A stretch of DNA of 64,000 nt from Pseudomonas fluorescens (GCF_000967965.1 NZ_LACC01000002.1:62001-126000); one strand, 5' to 3'. Shown: positions 48,726-59,181, counted from the first letter of the stretch. Notes: generated from the sequence alone by a model not told the origin. A program made the numbers and translations.

Positions 48726-49523
48726 ACGCCGGGCCACATAGACGTCGATCAGGTAACGGGCAATCGAGCGTGACGCCGGCAACGGCGGCAGCTCGTGCAC
48801 GTTGAACCACTGGGCGTCCTCGATCTCGTCTTCCTGACAGACAATCTCGCCACCGGCATATTCGGCGTGAAAGCCGAGCATCATCGAGTGCGGGAACGGC
48901 CAGCACTGGCTACCCATGTACTGGATATTCCTGACCTCGATGCTCACCTCTTCACGAACCTCGCGAATCAGGCAGTCCTCGGCTGATTCACCCGGCTCGG
49001 CAAACCCCGCCAACGTGCTGTAGACACCGCTGACAAAACGCGGTGAGCGTGCCAACAGCACTTCATCACCTCGGGTCACCAGTACGATCATGCTCGGCGA
49101 AATCCGTGGATAGCTGCGCAGATCGCACGGCTGGCAATACATCGCCCGTTCGCGTGGCACCTGGGTCATGGCCTGACCGCAGTTACCGCAAAAACGGTGC
49201 TCGCGGGCCCAGGTGCCGATCTGTGCGGCGTAACCGAGCACTTTGTAGAGCGTGTGATCGCCTTCGAGCATGAACGCCCGCAGGCCTTTCCAGTTGCAAC
49301 CCGGCACTTCGCTGTGACTGCGCAGCTCCAGCAGATAGACCGGCTCGCCATCGAGATGACCGATGCCATGTTCGGCAAGAATCGACAGGTCCTGACGTTT
49401 TAGCCATTCGCGAGCGAACAGTGCGCCATTGTCATCGAACAGAAAGCCTTCGGGGCTGCGCGCGATAGCCCAGCCGCCGGGTTGATCGGTGTCCAGTACT
49501 GCGGTGGTCCAGCGAGGAATCAT
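48693..49523 (-). CDS. nudC: NADH pyrophosphatase / RNA deNADding enzyme NudC
   Basis: 276 residues. Zinc ribbon FCGNCGQAM...CQPC near 110-135, [13 protein letters not shown], and the Nudix box [20 protein letters not shown] with the NudC-specific [17 protein letters not shown] after it. It hydrolyses NAD(H) and removes NAD caps from RNA 5' ends. The start lies 6 bp after the stop of the crotonase-family gene, so the two are probably one transcript. Its 3' end overlaps the convergent TSUP gene by 33 bp, so long antisense overlap at both mRNA ends is likely. Confidence 0.93.
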   Translation of the reverse strand: MIPRWTTAVLDTDQPGGWAIARSPEGFLFDDNGALFAREWLKRQDLSILAEHGIGHLDGEPVYLLELRSHSEVPGCNWKGLRAFMLEGDHTLYKVLGYAAQIGTWAREHRFCGNCGQAMTQVPRERAMYCQPCDLRSYPRISPSMIVLVTRGDEVLLARSPRFVSGVYSTLAGFAEPGESAEDCLIREVREEVSIEVRNIQYMGSQCWPFPHSMMLGFHAEYAGGEIVCQEDEIEDAQWFNVHELPPLPASRSIARYLIDVYVARRLGHAEPVLPG

Positions 49524-49529
49524 GGTTAA

Positions 49530-50342
49530 TCAATCCAGAAATTCGGGTTTCTGTTTGCTCATATGGGCGGCCATGGCCACGCGCAGATCGGTGGATTGCA
49601 GCATGGCGGCGTTCCAGGTGGCGATGTATTCGAGGCCGTCATCGATGCGATGGTCACGCATGTAGCTGATCATCTCCTTGGTGCCGGTGACGGCAATCGG
49701 CGACTTGCTGGCGATTGTGTAGGCAATGCCCATGACGCCGTCGAGCAGGCTGGCGTTGTCGCTGTAGACGCGATTGACCAGGCCCATGCTCCGCGCTTCG
49801 TCGGCGCCAAACGTGCGACCAGTGTAAGCCAGTTCACGCAGCATGCCGTCACCGATGATTCGCGGCAAGCGTTGCAGCGTGCCGACGTCGGCGGCCATGC
49901 CGATGTCGATTTCCTTGATCGAGAACTGTGCATCCTCGGCGGCATAACGCATGTCGCAGGCTGCAATCAGGTCGATGGCGCCCCCCAGGCAGTAACCCTG
50001 AATGGCCGCAAGCACCGGTTTTCGGCAGTTATCGACGGCATTGAACGACGCTTGCAGGGTGAGGATCTTGCGCCGCAACAGGCGCGCATTGCGGCCCACG
50101 TCCTTGCCCAGTTCATTGGCCACACCGGCCAGCATCATCAGGTCGATCCCCGAGGAGAAATGCTTGCCTGCGCCGCTGAGGACTGCCACGCGCACTTCAT
50201 CCGTGTCGTCGATCCACTGGAAGATCTCGACGATCTCGCTCCAGAACGCCGCGTTCATCGAGTTGATCTTCTCCGGGCGGTTGATCTGCACATGGGCGAT
50301 TTTATCGGCCAGTTCGACGTTGAACGCAGTGTACTGAGACAT
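49530..50342 (-). CDS. enoyl-CoA hydratase/isomerase family protein (dienoyl-CoA isomerase-like)
   Basis: 270-residue crotonase-fold enzyme. Oxyanion-hole segments GKHFSSGIDLMML and AIQGYCLGGAIDLIAACDMR are intact. The active-site stretch SIKEIDIGMAADVGTLQRLP is nearly that of delta(3,5)-delta(2,4)-dienoyl-CoA isomerase (ECH1), with the two acidic residues needed for isomerase chemistry, so degradation of odd-position unsaturated fatty acids is the likely role. AAGGA lies 8 bases before the ATG. First gene of a two-gene unit with nudC. Confidence 0.88.
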   Translation of the reverse strand: MSQYTAFNVELADKIAHVQINRPEKINSMNAAFWSEIVEIFQWIDDTDEVRVAVLSGAGKHFSSGIDLMMLAGVANELGKDVGRNARLLRRKILTLQASFNAVDNCRKPVLAAIQGYCLGGAIDLIAACDMRYAAEDAQFSIKEIDIGMAADVGTLQRLPRIIGDGMLRELAYTGRTFGADEARSMGLVNRVYSDNASLLDGVMGIAYTIASKSPIAVTGTKEMISYMRDHRIDDGLEYIATWNAAMLQSTDLRVAMAAHMSKQKPEFLD

Positions 50343-50900
50343 GCCAGTGATCCTTTAGCGGGCAAAAATGAGGCCCGAACTATAACAAGGCACCAAGGTG
50401 GGCAGTAAGGCAGCGGTTCGGCCAAATGCGGGACTCAATGATGCGCACCATAACAGTGCACACCTGATAAATCACGTCGCACATTTATGTGACTGCCCAG
50501 TGACTTTTTGAGGCCAAAACGCAAAAAAACATGCACTTCGTCGGGGCGTTTGCACCTCGATCAGGCACGTCCGTACCGCTACAAACCGATTGTCGAACAA
50601 TTTTGCCATCTGCCCTTTACCGCTCTAAGTTCTGGCCTAGACTCATTTTCTCAAAGCGAAACCGGTCGGTCACAAAATGGAAAAATAGTCGAAACTTTTT
50701 CCAATCCCGATCGGTCCTCTGACAAGAAGGTGCGTTGCGACTGGTGCAATCTTTGCAACGGCTGATTCAACCCTTTTGCTTCGACGCATTGGGCAGCGCT
50801 TGCTCACTGATGCGCAGCGCGTTTGCGCCGGCCACGGGAATTGGCCATGGAACACCGTTTGCCAGACCTAAGAATTAGATCAACAACACGGGAGATTCAT
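50343..50900. other. 558-bp divergent intergenic region upstream of glgA
   Basis: Separates the divergent crotonase gene and glgA; no credible gene is seen (short frames here lack ribosome sites). The best promoter candidate towards glgA is TTTACC (50616-50621), 16 bp, TAGACT (50638-50643), the -10 preceded by C as in stationary-phase sigma-S promoters (CTAGACT). That would leave a leader of about 250 bases. A pair of CGGTC-containing dyads (ACCGGT near 50663, CCGATCGG near 50707) lies just downstream. All are weak candidates. Confidence 0.35.
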
Positions 50901-52484
50901 ATGATCAGTACGGCTTTGGAAATACAGGGAGAGCGTGCTCATCAGGTCGGCGAATCGAGCGCCGTTACTGCCGCAAACACCCAACCCGTCAGCGTTCCAG
51001 GCACCAGGACCCTGACCCCGGCAGCCAACCAGAATCCGAACCGTAAAAAAGTCCTGTTCGTCACCTCGGAAATTGCCGACCTGGTGAAAACCGGTGGCCT
51101 GGGCGACGTTTCCGCAGCGCTGCCACGGGCCATGGCCCATCTGCACGATGTACGGGTGTTGATCCCCGGCTACCCGCAGGTGCTGCACAGCGAGAACCCG
51201 ATTCATATCATCGGCGAGCTTGGCGGTCATGCTGCGCTGCCACCGTGCAAGATCGGGCGCATGGACATGCCCGATGGCCTGGTCATTTACGTACTGATCT
51301 GCCCCGAACTCTACGAGCGCGAAGGTTCGCCCTACGGCGCCAACAACGGCCGCGACTGGCCGGACAACCATATCCGTTTTGCCCGCCTGGGCCTGGCGGC
51401 TGCCGATATTGCCGCCAACCTCGCGCAGATCCACTGGTGCCCGGACCTGGTGCACGCCCACGACTGGCCCGCCGGACTGGCCCCCGCCTACATGCACTGG
51501 CGCGGGCAGCGCACGCCGACGCTGTTCACCATTCACAACCTGGCGTATCAAGGCGTGACCAGCCTGGGCTCGTGCCCCGAACTGGGCATTCCCCATCACG
51601 CGCTGCAACAGGAAGGCATGGAGTTCTACGGCAAGATGTCGTTCCTCAAGGCCGGCATGGCCTATTCGAGCCACATCACCACGGTCAGCGCGACCTACGC
51701 CCAGGAAATCACCACCCCGGATTTCGGCTGCGGTCTCGACGGTTTTCTTGCAGCCAAGACCCAGCAAGGCCTGCTCAGCGGCATTCCCAACGGCATCGAT
51801 GAAAGCTGGGATGCAGCGACCGATCCGCACCTGTTCTGCCCGTTCAACATCGGCGACTGGGATGGCAAGGCCGTGAACGCCACCCATGTCCGCGAGCTGT
51901 TCGGCCTGGAAGACTCCGAAGGTCCCCTGTTTGCGGTGGTCTCGCGGCTGGTTTATCAGAAAGGCCTGGACCTCACCGAGGCGGTGTCCGAGTACATCGT
52001 CAAAAACGGCGGCCAGATCGCGATCATCGGCCGTGGCGAGCCGGAAGAAGAACAGTCCATGCGTGAACTGGCCCTGCGTTTCCCCGGGCAGATCGGCGTG
52101 CGCATCGGCTTCAACGAAACCGACGCCCGGCGCATGTTCGCCGGCAGCGACTTCCTGCTGATGCCTTCGCGTTACGAGCCATGCGGCTTGAGCCAGATGT
52201 ACGCCCAGCGCTTCGGCTCGTTGCCGGTGGCCCGCAATACCGGCGGCCTGGCCGACACCATCGAAAACGGCTTGACCGGTTTCCTGTTCGATGAATCCAC
52301 GGTGCAGAGCTACCAGGAAGCCCTGAGCCGCGCGTTCAAGGTGTTCGCCTTTCCCGACCTGCTGCACGCCATGCGCTGCCGGGCCATGGCGGCGCCATTC
52401 AACTGGTGCAAGGCGGTCGAACCCTACGCCGAGCTCTACGAACAGCTTGTGGCGAAAGCATTGGGGAAATCGAACAAACAGTAA
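50901..52484 (+). CDS. glgA: glycogen synthase (ADP-glucose dependent, GT5)
   Basis: 527 residues from the ATG at 50901 with GGGAG upstream. The N-terminal ~45 residues are extra and poorly conserved; the GT5 core then begins VLFVTSEIADLVKTGGLGDV with the nucleotide-binding KTGGLGD (Lys63). HAHDWPAGLAPAYMHWRGQR, FTIHNLAYQG, YGKMSFLKAGMAYSSHITTV and the C-terminal SRYEPCGLSQMYAQRFGSLP are all present. It elongates alpha-1,4-glucan. First gene of a unit with treZ (12-bp gap), malQ and treY, which convert the glucan ends to trehalose. Confidence 0.93.
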   Translation: MISTALEIQGERAHQVGESSAVTAANTQPVSVPGTRTLTPAANQNPNRKKVLFVTSEIADLVKTGGLGDVSAALPRAMAHLHDVRVLIPGYPQVLHSENPIHIIGELGGHAALPPCKIGRMDMPDGLVIYVLICPELYEREGSPYGANNGRDWPDNHIRFARLGLAAADIAANLAQIHWCPDLVHAHDWPAGLAPAYMHWRGQRTPTLFTIHNLAYQGVTSLGSCPELGIPHHALQQEGMEFYGKMSFLKAGMAYSSHITTVSATYAQEITTPDFGCGLDGFLAAKTQQGLLSGIPNGIDESWDAATDPHLFCPFNIGDWDGKAVNATHVRELFGLEDSEGPLFAVVSRLVYQKGLDLTEAVSEYIVKNGGQIAIIGRGEPEEEQSMRELALRFPGQIGVRIGFNETDARRMFAGSDFLLMPSRYEPCGLSQMYAQRFGSLPVARNTGGLADTIENGLTGFLFDESTVQSYQEALSRAFKVFAFPDLLHAMRCRAMAAPFNWCKAVEPYAELYEQLVAKALGKSNKQ

Positions 52485-52496
52485 GAGGCTTTCAAG

Positions 52497-54293
52497 ATGC
52501 CGTTACGGACCCTTGAGACCTGGCCCCACGGCGCAATCATGCTGGACGCAGAGCACACGCGATTCGCGTTGTGGGCGCCAGATGCGTTCTACGTCAGTGT
52601 CGAACTGGAAAATGGACAGTCCTTGCCGTTGCTGCCCCAGGCCGACGGCTGGTTCGTGAGCAACATCCGATGCGCGGCGGGCACGCGTTACCGCTACAGC
52701 ATCGACGGCGAACTGGAAGTGCCCGACCCGGCCTCCCGTGCTCAGGCCGGCGACATCGACCGGCACAGCGTGGTGGTCGATCCGCTGGCCTATGCGTGGC
52801 AACACAGCGCCTGGCTGGGGCGGCCGTGGAACGAGGCGGTGATCTACGAATTGCATGTCGGTGCGCTCGGCGGCTTCAGCGCCGTCGAGCAGCATCTGGC
52901 GCGGCTGGTCGAACTGGGTGTCACCGCCATCGAACTGATGCCCGTCGCGCAGTTTCCCGGCGAGCGTAATTGGGGTTATGACGGCGTCCTGCCCTACGCG
53001 CCACAGGCGTCATACGGCTCCCCCGAGCACCTCAAGCACTTGATCGACACCGCCCACGGCCACGGCCTGGCGGTAATTCTCGACGTGGTCTACAACCACT
53101 TCGGCCCGGACGGCAATTACCTGCATCGTTATGCCAAGGGCTTTTTTCGCGAAGACAAGCACACGCCGTGGGGCGCGGCCATCGACTTGCGCCGTCGCGA
53201 AGTGCGGGACTTCTTCATCGAAAACGCCTTGATGTGGCTGCTCGAATACCGCTTCGACGGTTTGCGCCTGGACGCGGTACACGCGATCGAAGACCCGGAT
53301 TTCCTCCAGGAACTGGCGCGACGGGTGCGCCAGCAGACCGGACCGGCGCGGCATGTCTGGCTGATGGTGGAGAACGAACACAACCAGGCCAGCTTGCTTG
53401 AACAGGGTTACGACGCGCAGTGGAACGATGACGGCCACAACGCCCTGCATGTGTTGCTGACCGGCGAAACCGAGGCTTATTACGCCGATTACGCGCAAAA
53501 CCCCACCGAACAACTGGCGCGCTGCCTGAGCCAGGGCTTCGTGTTCCAGGGCCATCTCAACCGCCATGGTGTGGCGCGGGGTGAACCCAGCGGGCATCTG
53601 CCGCCCAGTGCATTCATCCTGTTTTTGCAGAACCACGACCAGATCGGCAACCGGGCCTTCGGCGAGCGCCTGCATCAACTCGCCCACCCGCAAGCGCTGC
53701 GGGCCGCCACGGTGTTGCTGCTGTTGTCACCGATGATTCCGCTGCTGTTCATGGGCGACGAGTTTGCCGTCGAGCAACCCTTTCTGTTTTTCACCAGCCA
53801 TCACGGTGAACTGGCTAAACAGGTTCGCGACGGCCGGCGCAACGAGTTCGCGGCGTTCAGCACCTTTACCGATCCGCTGCAGCGTGAATACATTCCGGAC
53901 CCGAACGATCCGCAGACGTTTGCAGCGTCCCGCCCGGTCCTGCCATCGACCGGCCATTGCGAGATGTACGACCTGTATCGCCGACTGTTGCAGATCCGTC
54001 ACCGGCACATCATCCCGCGCCTGCCGGGCGCCCAGGCACTGGGCACCGACGTGCTGGGCGAAGCCGCGATCAGTGCCTCCTGGCGCTTGGGCGATGGCAG
54101 CCAACTGCGCATTGACCTGAACCTCGGCGCCAGGCCCGTAGTCCACACCTCACAGACCGGTGCCATGCCCTTGTTCGAATACCCGCCACAGAATCCCGAC
54201 CTGCCGGCCCCGAACACCCTTGCCCCGTATTGCGCGCTCGTCAGCCTCGCCGCCGCAGCCCCCTTTGCTACCTCGTTTGGAGAGCGTCCATGA
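52497..54293 (+). CDS. treZ: malto-oligosyltrehalose trehalohydrolase TreZ
   Basis: 598-residue GH13 enzyme that releases trehalose from maltooligosyl-trehalose. N-terminal carbohydrate-binding-like domain (1-105), then the TIM barrel with ELHVGALGGFSAVEQHL, LDVVYNHFGPDGNYL, nucleophile Asp259 in FDGLRLDAVHAI, acid Glu292 in MVENEHN and Asp381 in LQNHDQIGNR, typical of TreZ. Length fits (about 560-600). Its stop overlaps malQ (ATGA); AGAGG precedes the ATG. Confidence 0.94.
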   Translation: MPLRTLETWPHGAIMLDAEHTRFALWAPDAFYVSVELENGQSLPLLPQADGWFVSNIRCAAGTRYRYSIDGELEVPDPASRAQAGDIDRHSVVVDPLAYAWQHSAWLGRPWNEAVIYELHVGALGGFSAVEQHLARLVELGVTAIELMPVAQFPGERNWGYDGVLPYAPQASYGSPEHLKHLIDTAHGHGLAVILDVVYNHFGPDGNYLHRYAKGFFREDKHTPWGAAIDLRRREVRDFFIENALMWLLEYRFDGLRLDAVHAIEDPDFLQELARRVRQQTGPARHVWLMVENEHNQASLLEQGYDAQWNDDGHNALHVLLTGETEAYYADYAQNPTEQLARCLSQGFVFQGHLNRHGVARGEPSGHLPPSAFILFLQNHDQIGNRAFGERLHQLAHPQALRAATVLLLLSPMIPLLFMGDEFAVEQPFLFFTSHHGELAKQVRDGRRNEFAAFSTFTDPLQREYIPDPNDPQTFAASRPVLPSTGHCEMYDLYRRLLQIRHRHIIPRLPGAQALGTDVLGEAAISASWRLGDGSQLRIDLNLGARPVVHTSQTGAMPLFEYPPQNPDLPAPNTLAPYCALVSLAAAAPFATSFGERP

Positions 54294-56368
54294 GTGATGC
54301 GCAACTGGAAATCCTGGCCAGCCGTGCCGGCCTCGCCGTCGACTGGATCGACGCCAACGGCCGCCCGCAAAAAGTCGCGCCGTCCGTGTTGCGCAACGTG
54401 CTGACCGGCCTTGGCCACCCGGCCGGCGGCGCTCAGGAAATCGATGCCAGCCTGCTGGAATTGCAAGAGACGCAACAGACCCATCACTTGCCGCCATTGA
54501 TCACCGCCGATGTCGGGAAGGGCCTGGACCTGGCGCGTTTTTTCGAGCCCGGGACCCCTTGCGAAATCCACCTCGAAGACGGTTCGCGGCTCAACCTGAA
54601 ACTGGACGCCAACTCGGTGCTGCCAGGGCTGGTACCGGTCGGCTATCAACAGGTCAGCATCGACGGACAAAACTTCACCCTGGCCGTGGCCCCGGCTCGT
54701 TGCTACAGCGTGGCCGATGCCGTGAACAACCCCATCCCGCGTGCCTGGGGCCTGAGCGTGCAGTTATATGGATTGCGCCGCGCCGGCGATGGCGGCTTTG
54801 GTGACACCCAGGCGCTGGAGGACCTTGCCCGGGTGGCCGGCGAGCGTGGCGCCGAGGCACTGGCGATCAGCCCCTTGCACGCGATGTTTTCCAGTGACAC
54901 TCAACGCTACAGCCCGTATTCGCCGTCCAGCCGTTTGTTTCTCAACAGCCTTTACTGCGCCCCCGGCACCATTCTTGGCGAGCGCGCGCTGCGTACCGCC
55001 ATCGATGCAACCGGACTGGCCATTGAACTCCAGGCACTGGAAGAGCGTCCGCTGATTGACTGGCCGGCCGCCGCCGAAGCCAAGCATCGGCTGTTGCAGT
55101 CGCTGTACGAAGGTTTCGTCCAGGGCGAACACCCGTTGCACGAAGACTTCAGCAGCTTTCGTCACGCCGCCGGCGAAGCGCTGGAAAATCATTGTCGCTT
55201 CGAAGCCATCCAGGAGGCGCGCGCCGCCCGGGGTGAACACCTCGACTGGCGGCAGTGGCCCGAACCCTGGCGCAATCCGCGCAGCGCCGAACTGGCGGCA
55301 TTCGCCGAAGAGAATGCCGGGCGCATCGGCTTCTTCGCCTTCTGTCAGTGGCTGATCACTCGCTGTCTGGAGCGCGCGCAAACCGCCGCCCGCGCCAGCG
55401 GCATGAGTATCGGCCTGATCGCCGACCTGGCCGTTGGCGCCGATGGCGGCGGCAGCCAGGCCTGGAGCCGTCAGGACGAACTGCTCGCCTCCCTCACCGT
55501 CGGTGCGCCGCCGGATATTCTCAACCGCACGGGCCAGGGCTGGGGGATTTCCGCGTTCTCCCCTGAAGGCCTGGTGCGCAATGGTTTCCGGGCCTTCATC
55601 GAAATGTTGCGGGCCAACTTCGCCCACTCCGGTGGCTTGCGCATCGATCACGTCATGGGCTTGCAACGTTTGTGGGTAATCCCCAATGGCTCGCCGCCGG
55701 CCGACGGCGCCTACCTGTACTACCCGGTGGACGATCTGCTGCGTTTGCTGACCCTGGAATCCCATCGTCACCAGGCCATCGTCCTCGGCGAAGACCTCGG
55801 CACCGTGCAGGATGGCCTGCGGGAAAAACTCATCGCCCGTTCGATACTCGGCATGCGGGTGTTGCTGTTCGAACAGGACAACACGCACTTCAAGCCAATC
55901 CTCGACTGGCCGGACAACGCCCTGGCCACCACCAGCACCCATGACCTGCCCACCCTCAACGGCTGGTGGCATGGTCGCGATATCGACTGGAACGCCCGGC
56001 TCGGCATGGTCGATGCCAGCGGTGAAATCGAATGGCGCCAGCACCGCGAACGCGAGCGTGAAGGCCTGCGCCGGGCGTTGAGCCAGGACCCGCAGAACTT
56101 TCGCGAAGAGTCCCACGAAACCGACCAGGTGCTCGATGCCAGCGTGCGCTTCCTCGGTCATACCCGGGCCCCCTTGGTGCTGCTGCCGCTGGAGGATGCC
56201 CTGGGTGTGGAACAACAGGCCAACCTGCCCGGCACCATCGACACCCACCCCAACTGGTCGCGGCGCTTGCCCGGTTACAGTGAAGCCCTGCTCGACGGAG
56301 CGGATGCCGCGCGACGCCTGGAATTGCTCGCCTGTGCGCGACTCCAGGCGGCCGAGCGTGATCGATGA
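54290..56368 (+). CDS. malQ: 4-alpha-glucanotransferase (amylomaltase)
   Basis: 692-residue GH77 enzyme that disproportionates maltodextrins. The N-terminal ~150 residues are an accessory region; the barrel begins IPRAWGLSVQLYGLR. Nucleophile Asp453 in LRIDHVMGLQRLW, acid/base Glu in VLGEDLGTV near 503, and Asp in STHDLPTLNGWW near 552 are all present. Coupled by 4-bp overlaps to treZ and treY, it supplies chains of the length TreY prefers. Confidence 0.93.
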   Translation: MSDAQLEILASRAGLAVDWIDANGRPQKVAPSVLRNVLTGLGHPAGGAQEIDASLLELQETQQTHHLPPLITADVGKGLDLARFFEPGTPCEIHLEDGSRLNLKLDANSVLPGLVPVGYQQVSIDGQNFTLAVAPARCYSVADAVNNPIPRAWGLSVQLYGLRRAGDGGFGDTQALEDLARVAGERGAEALAISPLHAMFSSDTQRYSPYSPSSRLFLNSLYCAPGTILGERALRTAIDATGLAIELQALEERPLIDWPAAAEAKHRLLQSLYEGFVQGEHPLHEDFSSFRHAAGEALENHCRFEAIQEARAARGEHLDWRQWPEPWRNPRSAELAAFAEENAGRIGFFAFCQWLITRCLERAQTAARASGMSIGLIADLAVGADGGGSQAWSRQDELLASLTVGAPPDILNRTGQGWGISAFSPEGLVRNGFRAFIEMLRANFAHSGGLRIDHVMGLQRLWVIPNGSPPADGAYLYYPVDDLLRLLTLESHRHQAIVLGEDLGTVQDGLREKLIARSILGMRVLLFEQDNTHFKPILDWPDNALATTSTHDLPTLNGWWHGRDIDWNARLGMVDASGEIEWRQHREREREGLRRALSQDPQNFREESHETDQVLDASVRFLGHTRAPLVLLPLEDALGVEQQANLPGTIDTHPNWSRRLPGYSEALLDGADAARRLELLACARLQAAERDR

Positions 56369-59160
56369 CCCAGGTGCCGCCCCGTCCACTGCGCGCCACC
56401 TTGCGCCTGCAATTTCACAAAGGCTTCACGCTGGAAGATGCGGTGCCACTGGTGCCGTATTTCGCCCGTCTCGGCATCAGCCATGTCTATGCCTCCCCGC
56501 TGCTTCGCGCCCGCGCCGGATCGATGCATGGCTACGACGTGGTGGACCCGACCAGGGTCAACCCGGAGCTGGGCGGTGAGGCGGCGCTGCGCAGCCTGGT
56601 CAGTGCCTTGCACGGGCACGACATGGGGCTGATCCTCGACGTCGTCTCCAACCACATGGCGGTCGGCGGCAGTGACAATCCCTGGTGGCTGGATTTGCTG
56701 GAGTGGGGACGCCTGAGCCCTTACGGCGAGTTTTTCGATATCCAGTGGCACTCTCCCGATCCGTTGATGGAAGGCCAGCTGCTCCTGCCGTTTCTGGGCA
56801 GCGACTACGGCGTCGCGTTGCAGGACGGCACCCTGCCCCTGCGGTTCGATGCCTGGCACGGCGCCTTCCATGTCGAGCACTACGACCACCGCTTTCCGAT
56901 TTGCCCCAGCGATTACGGGGAACTGCTCAGGACCGATGCGCCGCTCGATACGCAACAGGCCGAGCAACTGAAAAGCCTGGCCGATCGCTTCAGCACCCTG
57001 AGCTACCAGACCGACGCCCACAGCCTGGCCCTACCGCTGAAAGCGGAACTTCGCGATCTGGTCAGCGATCCGGCCCTTGCCCAGGCCATTGAGCAGCACC
57101 TGAACAACTACGACTCACTGACCGACGAAGGCTTCCAGCGCCTGCACAACCTACTGGAGCGCCAGAGCTATCGTCTCGCCAGTTGGCGCACCGCCGCCGA
57201 TGACATCAACTGGCGGCGCTTCTTCGATATCAATGAACTCGGCGGACTGCGGGTCGAACGTCCCGCCGTGTTCGAAGCCACCCACGCGAAGATCTTCCAA
57301 CTGGTGGCTGAAGGGCTGATCGACGGATTGCGCATCGACCACATCGACGGCCTCGCCGACCCGCGAGGTTACTGCCGCAAGCTGCGCCGCCGGGTCGACA
57401 GCCTTTCGGCGGGCCGCCACTTGCCCATTTATGTGGAAAAGATCCTCGGCGAAGGCGAAACACTGCATCGCGACTGGTCGGTGGACGGCACCACCGGCTA
57501 CGAGTTCATGAACCAGTTGTCACTGCTGCAACACGACCCACGGGGTGCGCAGACACTGGCCGAACTCTGGCACCGTCACAGCGAGCGGCCTGCCGACTTC
57601 GGCCAGGAAGCCCAACTGGCCCGCCAGCAAATCCTCAGCGGTTCCCTGGCCGGAGATTTCGAAAGCGTTGCCCAGGCCTTGCTGCAAGTGGCCCGGGACA
57701 ACCTCATGACCCGCGACCTGACCCTCGGCGCCATTCGCCGGGCCTTGCAGGCATTGATCGTGCATTTCCCGGTGTACCGCACCTACATCAGCCCCCTTGG
57801 CCGCTCGGCCCAGGACGAGGTGTTTTTCCGCCAGGCCATGGACGGCGCCCGCCAAACCCTCGGCGAAGCGAACTGGCCGGTACTCGACTGCCTGGCCGGC
57901 TGGCTCGGCGGTGAACCCTGGCGGCAGCGTCCGGCCGGTCGCGAACGCAAACGCCTCAAGCACGCCTGCGTACGTTTCCAGCAACTGACCTCGCCAGCAG
58001 CGGCGAAAGCGGTGGAAGACACCGCGCTCTATCGTTCGGCCGTGCTGCTCTCGCGCAATGACGTTGGCTTCAATACCGAACAGTTCAGCGCACCGCCCGC
58101 CGACTTTCATCAGGCCTGCATCGAACGCCTCGAGACCTTCCCGGACAATCTGCTGGCCAGCGCCACCCACGACCACAAACGCGGCGAAGATTCACGGGCG
58201 CGGCTGGCGGTACTCAGCGAGCGCAGTAGCTGGCACGCCGACCAGATCGGCCTGTGGCGCGCCCTCGCCCGGCCCTTGCGCAACGACGATCAGATGCCAT
58301 CGACGGGGGATGAATTGATTCTGTACCAGGCGATCCTCGGCAGTTGGCCGTTGGAGTTGTCTATCGATCATCCGCCGGCCCTCGAGGACTACGCACAACG
58401 CCTCTGGCAGTGGCAACACAAGGCCCTGCGCGAAGCCAAATTGCAAAGCAGCTGGAGCGCGCCAAATGACCCTTACGAGCAAGCGACAGAGGACTTCATC
58501 CAGCGCCTTTTGCTGAGCCCCGAAGGCGAGCTGTTGCGTACGGCCCTGGCCAAGGCGGCCCGCTCGATTGCCGCCCCCGGAGCACTCAACGGTTTGGCGC
58601 AAACCTTGCTGCGCATGACCGTGCCCGGCGTGCCGGACTTGTATCAGGGCAACGATTTCTGGGACTTCAGCCTGGTCGACCCGGACAACCGTCGCCCGGT
58701 GGAATACGCCAGCCGTCAGCAGGCATTGCAGCAAACGGTGAACCTGCCGGACTTGTTGCTGAACTGGCGTAACGGGCGCATCAAGCAAGCCTTGATTGCG
58801 CGCACCTTGAGCCTGCGCGCCGAGCATGCCGAGCTGTTTCGGCGTGGCACTTACCAGGCTCTGGAAGTGGTGGGCAGCGAGGCCCATCGAGTGCTGGGTT
58901 TTGTCCGTGAACAGGAGGGAAACCGCGCCATCGTGATTGTGCCGATACGTTGTGCCGAATTGCTGGAAAACGGTGCTGTACCACAGGTCCACGCGCCGCT
59001 GTGGGGCGATACCCGGATCAAACTGCCGTTCACCGTCCCTGACGAACATCTGGAGGGACTTTTTTCCGGCATCACAGTCACAAAACACAGAGAGCTGCTG
59101 ATCAGCGCCGCGCTGGGGGATTTCCCGGTCAATCTCATTTTTCAAACTGCCCACACTTGA
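56365..59160 (+). CDS. treY: malto-oligosyltrehalose synthase TreY
   Basis: 931-residue GH13 enzyme that turns the reducing-end linkage of maltodextrin into an alpha-1,1 bond. Start segment TLRLQFHKGFTLEDAVPLVP, ISHVYASPLLRARAGSMHGY, LDVVSNHMAVGG, nucleophile Asp325 in GLRIDHIDGLADP, acid Glu358 in YVEKILGEGE, and the TreY-specific SATHDHKRGEDSRAR. C-terminal VPGVPDLYQGNDFWDFSLVD is also typical. Last of the overlapping trehalose genes; the DUF2934 gene follows by 21 bp. Confidence 0.95.
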   Translation: MTQVPPRPLRATLRLQFHKGFTLEDAVPLVPYFARLGISHVYASPLLRARAGSMHGYDVVDPTRVNPELGGEAALRSLVSALHGHDMGLILDVVSNHMAVGGSDNPWWLDLLEWGRLSPYGEFFDIQWHSPDPLMEGQLLLPFLGSDYGVALQDGTLPLRFDAWHGAFHVEHYDHRFPICPSDYGELLRTDAPLDTQQAEQLKSLADRFSTLSYQTDAHSLALPLKAELRDLVSDPALAQAIEQHLNNYDSLTDEGFQRLHNLLERQSYRLASWRTAADDINWRRFFDINELGGLRVERPAVFEATHAKIFQLVAEGLIDGLRIDHIDGLADPRGYCRKLRRRVDSLSAGRHLPIYVEKILGEGETLHRDWSVDGTTGYEFMNQLSLLQHDPRGAQTLAELWHRHSERPADFGQEAQLARQQILSGSLAGDFESVAQALLQVARDNLMTRDLTLGAIRRALQALIVHFPVYRTYISPLGRSAQDEVFFRQAMDGARQTLGEANWPVLDCLAGWLGGEPWRQRPAGRERKRLKHACVRFQQLTSPAAAKAVEDTALYRSAVLLSRNDVGFNTEQFSAPPADFHQACIERLETFPDNLLASATHDHKRGEDSRARLAVLSERSSWHADQIGLWRALARPLRNDDQMPSTGDELILYQAILGSWPLELSIDHPPALEDYAQRLWQWQHKALREAKLQSSWSAPNDPYEQATEDFIQRLLLSPEGELLRTALAKAARSIAAPGALNGLAQTLLRMTVPGVPDLYQGNDFWDFSLVDPDNRRPVEYASRQQALQQTVNLPDLLLNWRNGRIKQALIARTLSLRAEHAELFRRGTYQALEVVGSEAHRVLGFVREQEGNRAIVIVPIRCAELLENGAVPQVHAPLWGDTRIKLPFTVPDEHLEGLFSGITVTKHRELLISAALGDFPVNLIFQTAHT

Positions 59161-59181
59161 GTTCAGTTCAGGAGCATTACG

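Noticed and set aside
50690..50722. Possible AlgU (extracytoplasmic sigma) promoter GAAACTT...TCTGA before glgA
   Set aside because: The spacing between the two elements is about 20 bp, outside the 16-17 bp expected.
50508..50765. Short + strand frames in the glgA upstream region
   Set aside because: No ribosome binding site, no codon bias like the neighbours, and no known family; treated as non-coding leader or promoter DNA.
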